Assembly: GCF_007748195.1 (NCBI RefSeq)
Contig: NZ_CP037920.1
Coordinates: 2,977,501-3,041,500 of the forward strand
Direction of reading: 5' to 3'
Length of the DNA stretch: 64,000 bases
Source: Gimesia aquarii
GTDB lineage: Bacteria > Planctomycetota > Planctomycetia > Planctomycetales > Planctomycetaceae
Part shown: piece after piece, positions 55,447-64,000 of the stretch
Layout: each line of letters starts with the position of its first letter
Position numbering within the stretch: position 1 is the first letter of the stretch
The notes under the pieces: model-generated
Seen by the model: only the letters and a program-made list of their open reading frames with translations
Database searches by the model: none
Told to the model about the DNA's origin: nothing
Made by a program: the position numbers and the translations under genes

Positions 55447-55668
55447 AGATTCGTCTCTTTAGATGTCTCAAATGTGTATAATTTGAATAAAAGTCAGATT
55501 ATGCAGGAATCTTTCTCAATCTCATACCTTGAATTTTATGAGTTGATTGAAAAATCTAATAATTCCTGGAACTGAACACCAGAATTATCTCGTCTCAATG
55601 TTAGAAATTACTATGATCCTCGTCTGATACTCTCAATACCAATTACATCTTTACATACAGGTTAAACA

Positions 55669-58600
55669 ATGTTTCTACTTAGAATGAAGAAAAGTGCTCA
55701 ATGGTCATTTATTCTTCTCTTTTCCAGTGTCTTGGGAGTCTATCTCTTTGCCGCAGAGAAAAAGATTTCCGATGAACGCGCCCTGGCTCAAACGTTTCAA
55801 AAGCAGGGAAAGTATCGAGATGCGTATCAAATCTATCAGAAGCTGGCGACTCGTCGCAATAATACCGGTTTAGGCATTACCAATGATCTGCTTGGAGGGA
55901 TTCAATGTCTCAAACGGTTGAATCGCGTGAATGAGATTGATGAATTTCGTAAATCTATTTTAAAGGTACATTCTGACAAGCCGCGCGTGTTGTGGAAAAT
56001 CGCTGAGAGTCTGATTCATGGACCGCATTATGGATATATCGTTGATCGCGAATTTATTCGTGGAAATCACAGAGGAGCAGCACAGTATATCAATACTCAG
56101 GAGCAAGACCGTTTACGTGCACTCCAATTGATGACCCAGGCAGTCGATCAATTGAAAAATAGCGATGGTACTGTGTTGGCGAGAGATATTTATTATGACT
56201 TCGCAATGTATTTTATGAATGGTCGTCAAGGAGGAAATGCCTGGAAGCTGCAGATTCTGACGGACTTGAACAAAGTGCCTGACTATCTGGACGTCAGCGA
56301 AAATTCCGGAAGATTCTACCGAGGCTATCTGGGTGAGGGACCGCAAGGAGCACCCGTCGATGCAGCAGGCAATCCGATATTTTACCGCGTTCCTCAATCC
56401 TACGAGACTGCTGCTAACGACGGAGAACGCTGGCGCTGGATGTTGAACCGAGTGGTCTTACTGGGGCCGACTCGTCGGCAGGATGCATCCTTTCAAATTG
56501 CGAACTTTTATCATAGCCAATTTGGCGTTCAGACATTGCAGAGCTATATGGGGTATTTTTCGCGGATTAATCTCGATCAAAGTGAAGCAGAAAATGAACA
56601 AGTCAATCCATTTTCTTTGGAAAGCCTTAAAGAAACAGAGACGCTAACCAGACTGGCAACAGGTATTAAAAGGATCAATCTTCCAGATGACGTCAACTTT
56701 ATTCGCTTGTACCAAAAGATTGTTGAAATGGGGAAGAGCATTTTTGCAGAAAATGCATTATCTCAATTGGCAAGCATCTTTGAAAACCGACGACAATATC
56801 CGACTGCAGTAAAGTATATTCAAGAGAGCATTCAAAAGTACGGTGACCCTTACAAACATAAACAGAAGCGACTTGACCAGATTATTAATAACTGGGGGCA
56901 ATTTGAACCGATTGGAACGCAGGCAGCCGGTTCGGGAGCTAAAGTAGGCTTCCGTTTTCGAAATGCAGAACAGATTCAGTTTGAAGCATATGAAGTACAT
57001 GTAGAAAAATTGTTGAATGATGTCAAAGACTATTTGAAGACACATCCCAAACAGTTGAATTGGAATGCGATTAATATTTCAAACCTGGGATATCGTCTCG
57101 TCCGTGAACAGCAGAAAAAATACCAAGGCAAACTGGTTTCTCAGTGGGAGTTAGATCTTGACCCACTTTCTGGTCACCGTGATCGATTGATTACAATCAA
57201 TACACCATTGCAGAATGCAGGAGCATATTTGTTGATTGGAAAGATGAAAAATGGTAATACCAGTCGGATTATTGTTTGGCTGGATGACACAGCGATCATT
57301 CATAAAAAGTTAGCGGGGCGTACTTATTATTACGTTGCTGACTCTCGTACCGGTAAACCAATTCCCGATGCGAATCTGGAGTTTTTTGGTTATTGGCAAA
57401 AACATACGGGGCGAAACCAGTATCAAATGCTGACATCTAATTTTGCAGAGCAGACAGATGAAAATGGTCAGGCGTTTCCTGATGCGACTCTGCTAAAGAC
57501 AAAATATCAATGGATCACAATTGCCAGAACTAAGTCAGGTCGTTTTGCCTATTCCGGTTTTGAACGATTCTGGTATTCGCGGTCAGTCAATGAAAAGTAC
57601 CCACAGCGACCGAAAGTATATGGGATTACCGATCGTCCTGTATACCGACCCGGGCAAACCGTTAACTATAAATTCTGGTTACGCCGTGTCGGTTATGATT
57701 TAAAGGATACAACCGAGTTTGCTGATTATAAATTGAGCATCAAACTGAGAGACAATAAAGGTAAAACAATTTTTGAAAAGACTCTCACCACTGATACATT
57801 TGGTGGTGTCAATTCTGATTGGGAGATTCCCAAGGATGCAGGACTTGGTGTGTACTATCTGCAATTGCGCGCAGAATATCTCGCTTCTCAAGGGGCAAGC
57901 AGAAAATCAACAGTTCGGTCAAATATTTCATTTCGGATCGAGGAATACAAAAAGCCGGAATTTGAAGTTCTTGTTGAGGCTCCCAAAGAGCCCGTCGCAT
58001 TAGGAGATACAATCACTGCGAAAATTAATGCCAAATATTACTTTGGCAGTCCCGTGACGAAGGGGCAAGTAAAATATAAAGTCACAAGAACCGCCTATGA
58101 GCAACGCTGGTACCCCTTTAGCCGCTGGGATTGGCTGTATGGAACGGGATATTGGTGGTTTGTCAGTGATTACCATTGGTATCCCGGCTGGGGGATTTGG
58201 GGTTGTCGAGCGCCAGGCCCATGGTGGATTCCCCATCGCTCCGCTCCCCCTGAGTTGGTTCTTTCAAATACGGTTGATATTGGACCGGATGGCAAAGTCG
58301 ATATTAAAATTGAGACTGCTTTAGCGAAAGCCATTCATGGCGATCAAGATCATAAGTATGAAATTACTGCTGAAGTGGTTGATGAGTCGAGAAGGACCAT
58401 TGTGGGTAAGGGAACGGTCCTTGTATCTAGAAAGCCGTTTAAAGTCTTTGCCTGGATGAATCGCGGCTATTATCAGGTGGGAGATACAATGACCGCCTCG
58501 TTCAAGGCACAGACTCTGGATTCAAAACCGGTGACTGGCAAAGGAAAAGTCATTCTCTATCGCGTGACATATGATGATCAAGGGACGCCAAAAGAGACTG

Positions 58601-61600
58601 CTGTCCAGGATTGGGAACTAAATCCAGCCGATGATGGAACGGCCAATCAGAAAATGTCAGCTACCCAAACGGGACAGTATCGTGTTGTGTATACGGTGAC
58701 TGATAAAGCAGGAAATAAAATCGAAGGTGGGTATCTATTTTCGATTCGCGGCGAAGGATTTGATGGCAAGGAGTATCGCTTTAACGATCTTGAAATTGTG
58801 GTTGAGAAGAAAACCTATCGTCCAAATGAAAAGGTTCGAATTCTGATCAATACCAATCAGGCAGATAGTACAGTGTTGCTCTTCCTCAGACCGGTCAATG
58901 GAATCTATTCGAAGCCACATGTTCTCAAGATTGCAGGAAAAAGTACGGAATACGAATTGGATGTCAGTAAGAGTGATATGCCAAATATCTTTGTGGAAGC
59001 GGTTACAATCCATCAGGGTAGAGTCCATACGGTGGCACGCCAGATTGCAGTTCCTCCGGAAAAACGGGTGATCAATGTGGAAGTTGAACCTTCCGAGAAG
59101 GAGTATCTCCCAGGACAGGATGCACAGATTAAACTCAAAGTCACTGACACAGAAGGCCAGCCAATCGAAGGTTCACTCGTCGTGAGTATGTATGATAAGA
59201 GTGTCGAATATATCAGTGGAGGTTCCAATGTTCCCAATATTAAAGATGCCTTCTGGAAATGGAAACGTTCACATCATCCATTAACTTATAGTAGTCTGAA
59301 TAAAACATTTCGTAATTTGTTACGACCCAAAGAAATCCCGATGCGCGTGATTGGCACCTTTGGTCATCTGGTCGGCGAATCAAAAGATAAAGCGCAGAAA
59401 ATCGATGGGTTTTTCGGGGCTCGAAATGGCCGTGGTAATTTGAGTAAATCGATCACCAGATTAGGGAGTGCAATACAGAGTCGAATGCCTTCAAGCAACG
59501 CCGCTATGGAGATGGCAGAAGCAGAGTCGGCAGGAGCGTTCGCAAAAGTTTCGGCTGTGGTCGAACCTGTGGTCAGGCAGAATTTCGCAGATACTGCCTA
59601 CTGGAACGGGCACATCACTACAGATGCAGAGGGCAGGGCAGAAATTTCTTTGAAAATGCCTGAAAATCTGACAAGCTGGAAGATTCGCAGTTGGGCCATG
59701 GGACAAGGCACTCGTGTGGGAGAAGGAGAGGATCTGGTTGTGACCAGAAAGAACTTGATTCTCCGTTTGCAAGCTCCCCGCTTTTTTACTGAGACAGATG
59801 AAGTGGTTCTCAGTGCGAATGTGCATAATTATCTGAAAACATCCAAACAAGTGAAAGTCGTTTTAGAATTAGATGGCGATACATTACAGCCGTTGAACGG
59901 AGCAGCACAGACAGTCGAAATTCCCGCGAACGGTGAAAAACGCATCGATTGGCGGGTGAAAGCAGTTCGTCCCGGTTTTGCTGTAATTCGTATGAAAGCA
60001 TTAACGGATGAAGAGTCAGATGCAATGCAGATGACATTTCCTGTCAAAGTACATGGGATCTTAAAAACGGAGTCGTATACCGGTTCCATTCCTGCCGACG
60101 CTAAGTCAGCTCAGATTAGCTTCCAGATTCCGAGTCAGCGGAAATCAGAGCTGTCTCGCCTGGAATTGCGCTATTCGCCATCTTTGGCAGGAGCGATGGT
60201 TGATGCCCTGCCTTACCTGATTTATTCACCTCATAAAACGACCGATACCACTTTGTATCGTTTTCTCCCCACGGTAATCACTCAGAATATTCTGAAACGT
60301 ATGGGATTGAACTTGAAGCAAATCGAAGAGAAACGAACTAACTTAAATGCGCAGGAAACGGGCGAGGATAAAAAACGTTCCGCACAGTGGAAACGCTATG
60401 ATCAAAATCCCGTATTTAGTGAAGCAAAAGTGAGCCAAATTGTGAAACAGGGAGTGGCTGACTTAACCAGTATGCAGTTGGCAGACGGAGGTTGGGGCTG
60501 GTTTTCCGGTTGGCAGGAACGCTCATCGCCATACTTTACTGTCCGCGTCGTACAGGGATTGAGTCTGGCTAAACAAAATGGAGTTGCATTGGTACCCGGA
60601 ACTTTGGAACGAGGAATTGACTGGTTGAAACAGTATCAGGCGAAAGAAGTACAGAAACTACTCAATGCGCCCAGTAAAACAAAACCATATAAACTGACTG
60701 CTTCCAATCTGGATGCTTATATCTTTATGGTGCTGGTCAATCAAAAAGTCGTTAACGAAAAAATGTACGACTTTTTGTATCGAGATCGGACGAAACTATC
60801 GGTCTATGCTTTGGGAATGTTAGGACTGGCTTCAGAGGAATTGAATCGTCAGGATCGACTCCAGATGATTGTTGAGAATATGGATCAGTATTTAGTTCAG
60901 GATGAAGAAAATCAGACTGCTTATCTGAATTTGCCTGAAAGTAATTACTGGTGGTATTGGTACGGTAGCGAAGTGGAAGCGAATGCTTACTATCTGAAGT
61001 TGTTATCGAAAACCGATCCTAAAAACCCCAAAGCGGCTCAATTAGTTAAGTATCTGTTGAATAATCGTAAGCATTCCACTTATTGGAATTCTGTTTCCGA
61101 TACTGCGATTGCAATTGAAGCACTTGCGGAATTCTGGTCTGCCAGTGGAGAAAATCAACCCGACTTGACTTTAGAAATTTATCTCGATGGTCAAAAGCAG
61201 AAAGAAGTAACAATTACAGCAGAGAATCTTTTTACTTTTGGCAATAAGTTGGTGGTTGAGGGGGATGCCCTCTCTGCAGGCGCTCATCGGTTAGAGATTC
61301 GAAAGACAGGCTCAAGCCCCTTGTATTACAATGCCTATGTAACCAACTTCACCAAAGAGAATTTCATCACAGAAGCGGGACTGGAAATTAAAGTCCAACG
61401 AAAATATTACCAGCTAATTCCAGAGAAAGCCTCTACGAAAGTTTCTGGTTCGCGCGGTCAGGCGGTTGATCAGAAAGTCGAGAAATATCAACGCAAGTTA
61501 ATTGATTCAGAGACGGCCCTCAAGAGCGGCGACCTGGTAGAAGTCGAGCTCGTACTTGAGAGCAAAAATGATTACGAGTACCTAGTTTTTGAGGATTATA

Positions 61601-61854
61601 AAGTAGCAGGATTTGAGCCCGTTGGAGTCCGCAGCGGATATGCCGGCATTGGATTAAAGGCTTACCGCGAATATCGTGACGATCGCGTTGTGTTTTATGT
61701 GAGACGTTTAGCACGTGGAAAACACAGCCTCAATTATCGATTACGGGCAGAAATACCGGGGCTCTTCAGTGGCTTACCTACTCAAGGTTACGGCATGTAT
61801 GCCCCCGAGTTGAAAGCGAATTCGGACGAAATCAAAGTCAAAATCAGCGATTAA
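55669..61854 (+). CDS. Alpha-2-macroglobulin-like protein without the thioester motif
   Basis: A 2061-residue exported protein of the bacterial alpha-2-macroglobulin type. A signal or anchor segment is followed by about 380 residues of helical repeats, then MG-type beta domains (ITDRPVYRPGQTVNYKFWLR; VEPSEKEYLPGQDAQIKLKV). After the A2M 'bait' region come the A2M domain (MPENLTSWKIRSWAMGQGT), an alpha/alpha-barrel (ADGGWGWFSGWQERSSPYFT) and a receptor-binding-like end. Where C-x-E-Q normally sits before RFLP, residues 1519-1525 read YSPHKTT, so the thioester cannot form. A Trp-rich insert is at 814-853. Classical members trap proteases in the periplasm; this one may work by shape alone. No pbpC gene is adjacent. 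Confidence 0.9.
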   Translation: MFLLRMKKSAQWSFILLFSSVLGVYLFAAEKKISDERALAQTFQKQGKYRDAYQIYQKLATRRNNTGLGITNDLLGGIQCLKRLNRVNEIDEFRKSILKVHSDKPRVLWKIAESLIHGPHYGYIVDREFIRGNHRGAAQYINTQEQDRLRALQLMTQAVDQLKNSDGTVLARDIYYDFAMYFMNGRQGGNAWKLQILTDLNKVPDYLDVSENSGRFYRGYLGEGPQGAPVDAAGNPIFYRVPQSYETAANDGERWRWMLNRVVLLGPTRRQDASFQIANFYHSQFGVQTLQSYMGYFSRINLDQSEAENEQVNPFSLESLKETETLTRLATGIKRINLPDDVNFIRLYQKIVEMGKSIFAENALSQLASIFENRRQYPTAVKYIQESIQKYGDPYKHKQKRLDQIINNWGQFEPIGTQAAGSGAKVGFRFRNAEQIQFEAYEVHVEKLLNDVKDYLKTHPKQLNWNAINISNLGYRLVREQQKKYQGKLVSQWELDLDPLSGHRDRLITINTPLQNAGAYLLIGKMKNGNTSRIIVWLDDTAIIHKKLAGRTYYYVADSRTGKPIPDANLEFFGYWQKHTGRNQYQMLTSNFAEQTDENGQAFPDATLLKTKYQWITIARTKSGRFAYSGFERFWYSRSVNEKYPQRPKVYGITDRPVYRPGQTVNYKFWLRRVGYDLKDTTEFADYKLSIKLRDNKGKTIFEKTLTTDTFGGVNSDWEIPKDAGLGVYYLQLRAEYLASQGASRKSTVRSNISFRIEEYKKPEFEVLVEAPKEPVALGDTITAKINAKYYFGSPVTKGQVKYKVTRTAYEQRWYPFSRWDWLYGTGYWWFVSDYHWYPGWGIWGCRAPGPWWIPHRSAPPELVLSNTVDIGPDGKVDIKIETALAKAIHGDQDHKYEITAEVVDESRRTIVGKGTVLVSRKPFKVFAWMNRGYYQVGDTMTASFKAQTLDSKPVTGKGKVILYRVTYDDQGTPKETAVQDWELNPADDGTANQKMSATQTGQYRVVYTVTDKAGNKIEGGYLFSIRGEGFDGKEYRFNDLEIVVEKKTYRPNEKVRILINTNQADSTVLLFLRPVNGIYSKPHVLKIAGKSTEYELDVSKSDMPNIFVEAVTIHQGRVHTVARQIAVPPEKRVINVEVEPSEKEYLPGQDAQIKLKVTDTEGQPIEGSLVVSMYDKSVEYISGGSNVPNIKDAFWKWKRSHHPLTYSSLNKTFRNLLRPKEIPMRVIGTFGHLVGESKDKAQKIDGFFGARNGRGNLSKSITRLGSAIQSRMPSSNAAMEMAEAESAGAFAKVSAVVEPVVRQNFADTAYWNGHITTDAEGRAEISLKMPENLTSWKIRSWAMGQGTRVGEGEDLVVTRKNLILRLQAPRFFTETDEVVLSANVHNYLKTSKQVKVVLELDGDTLQPLNGAAQTVEIPANGEKRIDWRVKAVRPGFAVIRMKALTDEESDAMQMTFPVKVHGILKTESYTGSIPADAKSAQISFQIPSQRKSELSRLELRYSPSLAGAMVDALPYLIYSPHKTTDTTLYRFLPTVITQNILKRMGLNLKQIEEKRTNLNAQETGEDKKRSAQWKRYDQNPVFSEAKVSQIVKQGVADLTSMQLADGGWGWFSGWQERSSPYFTVRVVQGLSLAKQNGVALVPGTLERGIDWLKQYQAKEVQKLLNAPSKTKPYKLTASNLDAYIFMVLVNQKVVNEKMYDFLYRDRTKLSVYALGMLGLASEELNRQDRLQMIVENMDQYLVQDEENQTAYLNLPESNYWWYWYGSEVEANAYYLKLLSKTDPKNPKAAQLVKYLLNNRKHSTYWNSVSDTAIAIEALAEFWSASGENQPDLTLEIYLDGQKQKEVTITAENLFTFGNKLVVEGDALSAGAHRLEIRKTGSSPLYYNAYVTNFTKENFITEAGLEIKVQRKYYQLIPEKASTKVSGSRGQAVDQKVEKYQRKLIDSETALKSGDLVEVELVLESKNDYEYLVFEDYKVAGFEPVGVRSGYAGIGLKAYREYRDDRVVFYVRRLARGKHSLNYRLRAEIPGLFSGLPTQGYGMYAPELKANSDEIKVKISD

Positions 61855-61866
61855 GGAAATTTGGTA

Positions 61867-63861
61867 CTAGATGGGTTCCCAGAAGGCGCCATTCCATTTG
61901 CTGAGCCGATTTTGGGATACATCAAAGAGGTAGATCTGCCGATCTGCAAATATTGATTGTAATTTTGCTGGCTCGTCTCGGTCAGCACGATAACGTCCCA
62001 TTAGAACCGACTGATTTAATTCAGGCTCGTTAATCACAAAATCAATGTGTCGATCTGCCGGATCATGAGCGATGAGTATGAGCGCCGGTTTTTCTATCTT
62101 TGGGTACTGTTGTATCATTTTTTGTAGCTGGAAATGTTTTAGCTTTGAAAAAGCCACATTATTAACCACGGTTTCCAACTTCGAAGAAGTCCATAGAGGG
62201 GAAATCGATGTCAGATTGGTCAAAACTGCGACCAACAACATAGAGATCCAGAGTAAAAACATCAAAGGCCGACCAATTTGTCTCCAGATTCTAAATAAAG
62301 TTTGGGTACTTCGTGCAAAAATCAATGCCCAGAGTGGTCCAGATTCAAACACATAGTGCCAGTGCATAATGCCATCATACCAGTAGGGAATATGAACGAA
62401 ATGTAGTGAGATAATTGAGGCAAAAATCATCCACCATCGGCTTGCCTTTCTAATCTCGGTGATTAGAAAAATCAGTCCTGCCAGTCCGAGGGGAATGATT
62501 CCGAGGGTCCATTGCAGGCTGGCCAGAAATCGGTTTTGTACATTTTGCACTGCTAATGTTGGAGTCAGGTTTTCAGCCCATTTATCATAGTTTTCTAATA
62601 CTTTGGGACCGAGTTTTTGCTCTCCCCGAATCACATTGTTGAACCCATAGACATGGCGGGGGGTATATATATCGGTATAAAGCTGGTAAGGCATTTTCCA
62701 ACCACTACCGGTGATGGACTGATTGTAAAAAAATAAGCCGAGCAAACCACAGCTTAATGGAATTGCCAGACCAGTGGTCAATACCCAAGCAGGACGCTTC
62801 GTTTTCGAGTCTTGAGATTCTGACTTCGCCGAGTGATCTTTTTTACTGAAACAGGGTTTGATGAGAAGGAGTAGCAGCCAAATTCCAAAGGGGAGTGCAA
62901 AGCCTGCCGCCGTCATGGGACGACAAAGCATCGCGAATGTTAAACCGATTCCTGCCAGCGTTGCATCTCGTAGCGTGTAAGTCCGCTGCATTCTTAAAAA
63001 TGACCAAAGGAAAAGAGCAAGGCCAACTAAAGTGGGGTGATGTGCTAAAAGCAGGTTACTGAAGATCGCCATGCCCGGTGAAAGTGCAATCACCAAACCG
63101 GCGAGAAAACCAACTCCATTTCCACCTAATTCTCTACCTGTCCAGAAAATGAAGAACGTAGTCATTGCGCCTGCCAGCCAATGGCCCCAATAGGGATGTC
63201 CCCAGGCGACAAAGGGCGCTAACCAGATTCCGGTTCCTGGAAAATAACGACTGGCCATTTTACCTTCATTCAGTACATGTACTTGATCGAAAAGCTCAGG
63301 CGCATCGGGATGACTCGGAAATGAAGTGCGGCCTTCCAGAAACGTTTTGGCCTGAAACAGGTAGCTGTACTCATCATGATATGCAGGTGGTAGATCACCC
63401 ATTGCGAGCTTGAGTTCGTCATTCACGATGTGAGAGGCTGTCCAGACACTCATGAATAATGAACAGGATGAAACCAACAGACAGAGGCAGATCGCCATGA
63501 AATCCAGTTTTCCTGAAGCTTGTTTTGTTCTGACCCATTCTTTAGAGAGTCTGGGGAGAAGTACCTTTGAGAAAAACTTGAAATTAAAGTAAGGGCGAAT
63601 AAACCAGCAGATGGGACTCAGAAGTAATAGAATAAAATACGGACTGGTATCGACGTTCATTTGTAAAAAGAAACGGGTGAGAAAGGGGAGGTTCTGGTCT
63701 TCGGATTGAACTCGATCCCATTCGTAGGGGCTTAAGAAGCAAAAGAGCAGAACTACAAATAACAGATGGAGCAGGGGAATCCAACGAGAGTGAGATGGTT
63801 GGTCCGGAAGACTTTCATGGTGTGCTTTAGACCTAGATGAAATTGGTTTTTCCGAATCCAT
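61867..63861 (-). CDS. Large GT39-like membrane protein
   Basis: A 664-residue protein with a hydrophilic start of about 25 residues and about twelve membrane helices. The early outer loop contains PPAYHDEYSYLFQAKTFLEG, which resembles the acidic catalytic loop of the GT-C/PMT glycosyltransferase superfamily (GT39/GT83: D-E at the first loop). Later blocks LAHHPTLVGLALFLW and FEIPGP-like spacings fit the family. It would move a sugar from a lipid-linked donor to a substrate outside the membrane, but the acceptor is unknown. It converges with the A2M-like gene, 12 bases between stops. After 63861 the last 139 bases show no gene. Confidence 0.65.
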   Translation of the reverse strand: MDSEKPISSRSKAHHESLPDQPSHSRWIPLLHLLFVVLLFCFLSPYEWDRVQSEDQNLPFLTRFFLQMNVDTSPYFILLLLSPICWFIRPYFNFKFFSKVLLPRLSKEWVRTKQASGKLDFMAICLCLLVSSCSLFMSVWTASHIVNDELKLAMGDLPPAYHDEYSYLFQAKTFLEGRTSFPSHPDAPELFDQVHVLNEGKMASRYFPGTGIWLAPFVAWGHPYWGHWLAGAMTTFFIFWTGRELGGNGVGFLAGLVIALSPGMAIFSNLLLAHHPTLVGLALFLWSFLRMQRTYTLRDATLAGIGLTFAMLCRPMTAAGFALPFGIWLLLLLIKPCFSKKDHSAKSESQDSKTKRPAWVLTTGLAIPLSCGLLGLFFYNQSITGSGWKMPYQLYTDIYTPRHVYGFNNVIRGEQKLGPKVLENYDKWAENLTPTLAVQNVQNRFLASLQWTLGIIPLGLAGLIFLITEIRKASRWWMIFASIISLHFVHIPYWYDGIMHWHYVFESGPLWALIFARSTQTLFRIWRQIGRPLMFLLWISMLLVAVLTNLTSISPLWTSSKLETVVNNVAFSKLKHFQLQKMIQQYPKIEKPALILIAHDPADRHIDFVINEPELNQSVLMGRYRADRDEPAKLQSIFADRQIYLFDVSQNRLSKWNGAFWEPI

Positions 63862-64000
63862 GAGCCAGTACTAATTTCTGAATGTCTTTATAAATTTCAA
63901 CTCAGCCGGGAATACATTTCGAAGACTGAGAATAGAAATAAAGGACATCGAAGAGAGCTTGATTATTTTCCACAGTATAGCTTTGCAGAGGACTCAAAAG

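Overview
The window reads as a chromosomal stretch from a planctomycete (Planctomycetota), probably of the Gimesia/Planctomyces type. The basis is gene content: PQQ-like beta-propeller proteins, an ECF sigma factor coupled to a Ser/Thr kinase, a PVC-type haem-binding protein, Tat-exported Gfo/Idh/MocA and TIM-barrel proteins, a sulfatase, a XylR-type LacI/AraC hybrid regulator and a small Lys/Ala-rich protein with the N-terminus SGPIVRTGTTPQFWENYDKI. The DNA is moderately AT-rich by eye. I saw no rRNA, tRNA, CRISPR array, transposase or prophage; this is ordinary chromosome with a few accessory-looking spots.

Layout. 1-1.9 kb: the start of a probable UDPGP-family nucleotidyltransferase and an IlvD-type dehydratase (minus). 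2.4-6.5 kb: a core block bL31 (type B), prfA, prmC, murA (plus), close to the Bacillus gene set around murA-rpmE-prfA-prmC. 6.5-13.1 kb (minus): a PQQ propeller protein, a polytopic membrane protein, the Lys/Ala-rich protein, a PLP-dependent decarboxylase and RodA. 13.1-17.7 kb (plus): a rhomboid protease, a large membrane protein and an unrecognised exported protein. 17.75-18.51 kb: a decayed gene (minus) with several frameshifts and stops. 18.7-22 kb: a hybrid histidine kinase. 22-26.9 kb (minus): a NosR-like FMN/Fe-S membrane protein, a secreted FAD oxidoreductase and a secreted DUF1349-like protein. 27.1-30.3 kb: an ECF sigma factor translationally coupled to a transmembrane Ser/Thr kinase with an outer SUMF1-like domain. 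30.7-32.9 kb (minus): GlpD and a GNAT acetyltransferase.

33.1-40.07 kb is the most coherent accessory unit. A XylR-like regulator is followed by DJ-1/PfpI, Gfo/Idh/MocA oxidoreductase, phytanoyl-CoA dioxygenase-like, TIM-barrel isomerase/epimerase and sulfatase genes. A palindrome lies just upstream of the first enzyme gene and a clear terminator follows the last. The likely job is uptake-independent processing of a sulfated or otherwise modified sugar, but the substrate is unknown. 

40-47.4 kb (minus): GltS, a small coiled-coil protein, two TPM-domain proteins and a 1321-residue exported propeller protein with a methyltransferase-like domain in its middle. 47.7-50.6 kb: an LRR lipoprotein, a family 4 uracil-DNA glycosylase and a CBS-pair protein. 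50.9-55.4 kb: an alpha/beta hydrolase, a TlpA-like lipoprotein divergent from a c-type haem protein, and cardiolipin synthase. 55.7-61.9 kb: a 2061-residue alpha-2-macroglobulin-like protein that lacks the thioester motif. 61.9-63.9 kb: a large GT39-like membrane protein (minus). Family names are from recognition of motifs in the translated sequence; no database search was run.
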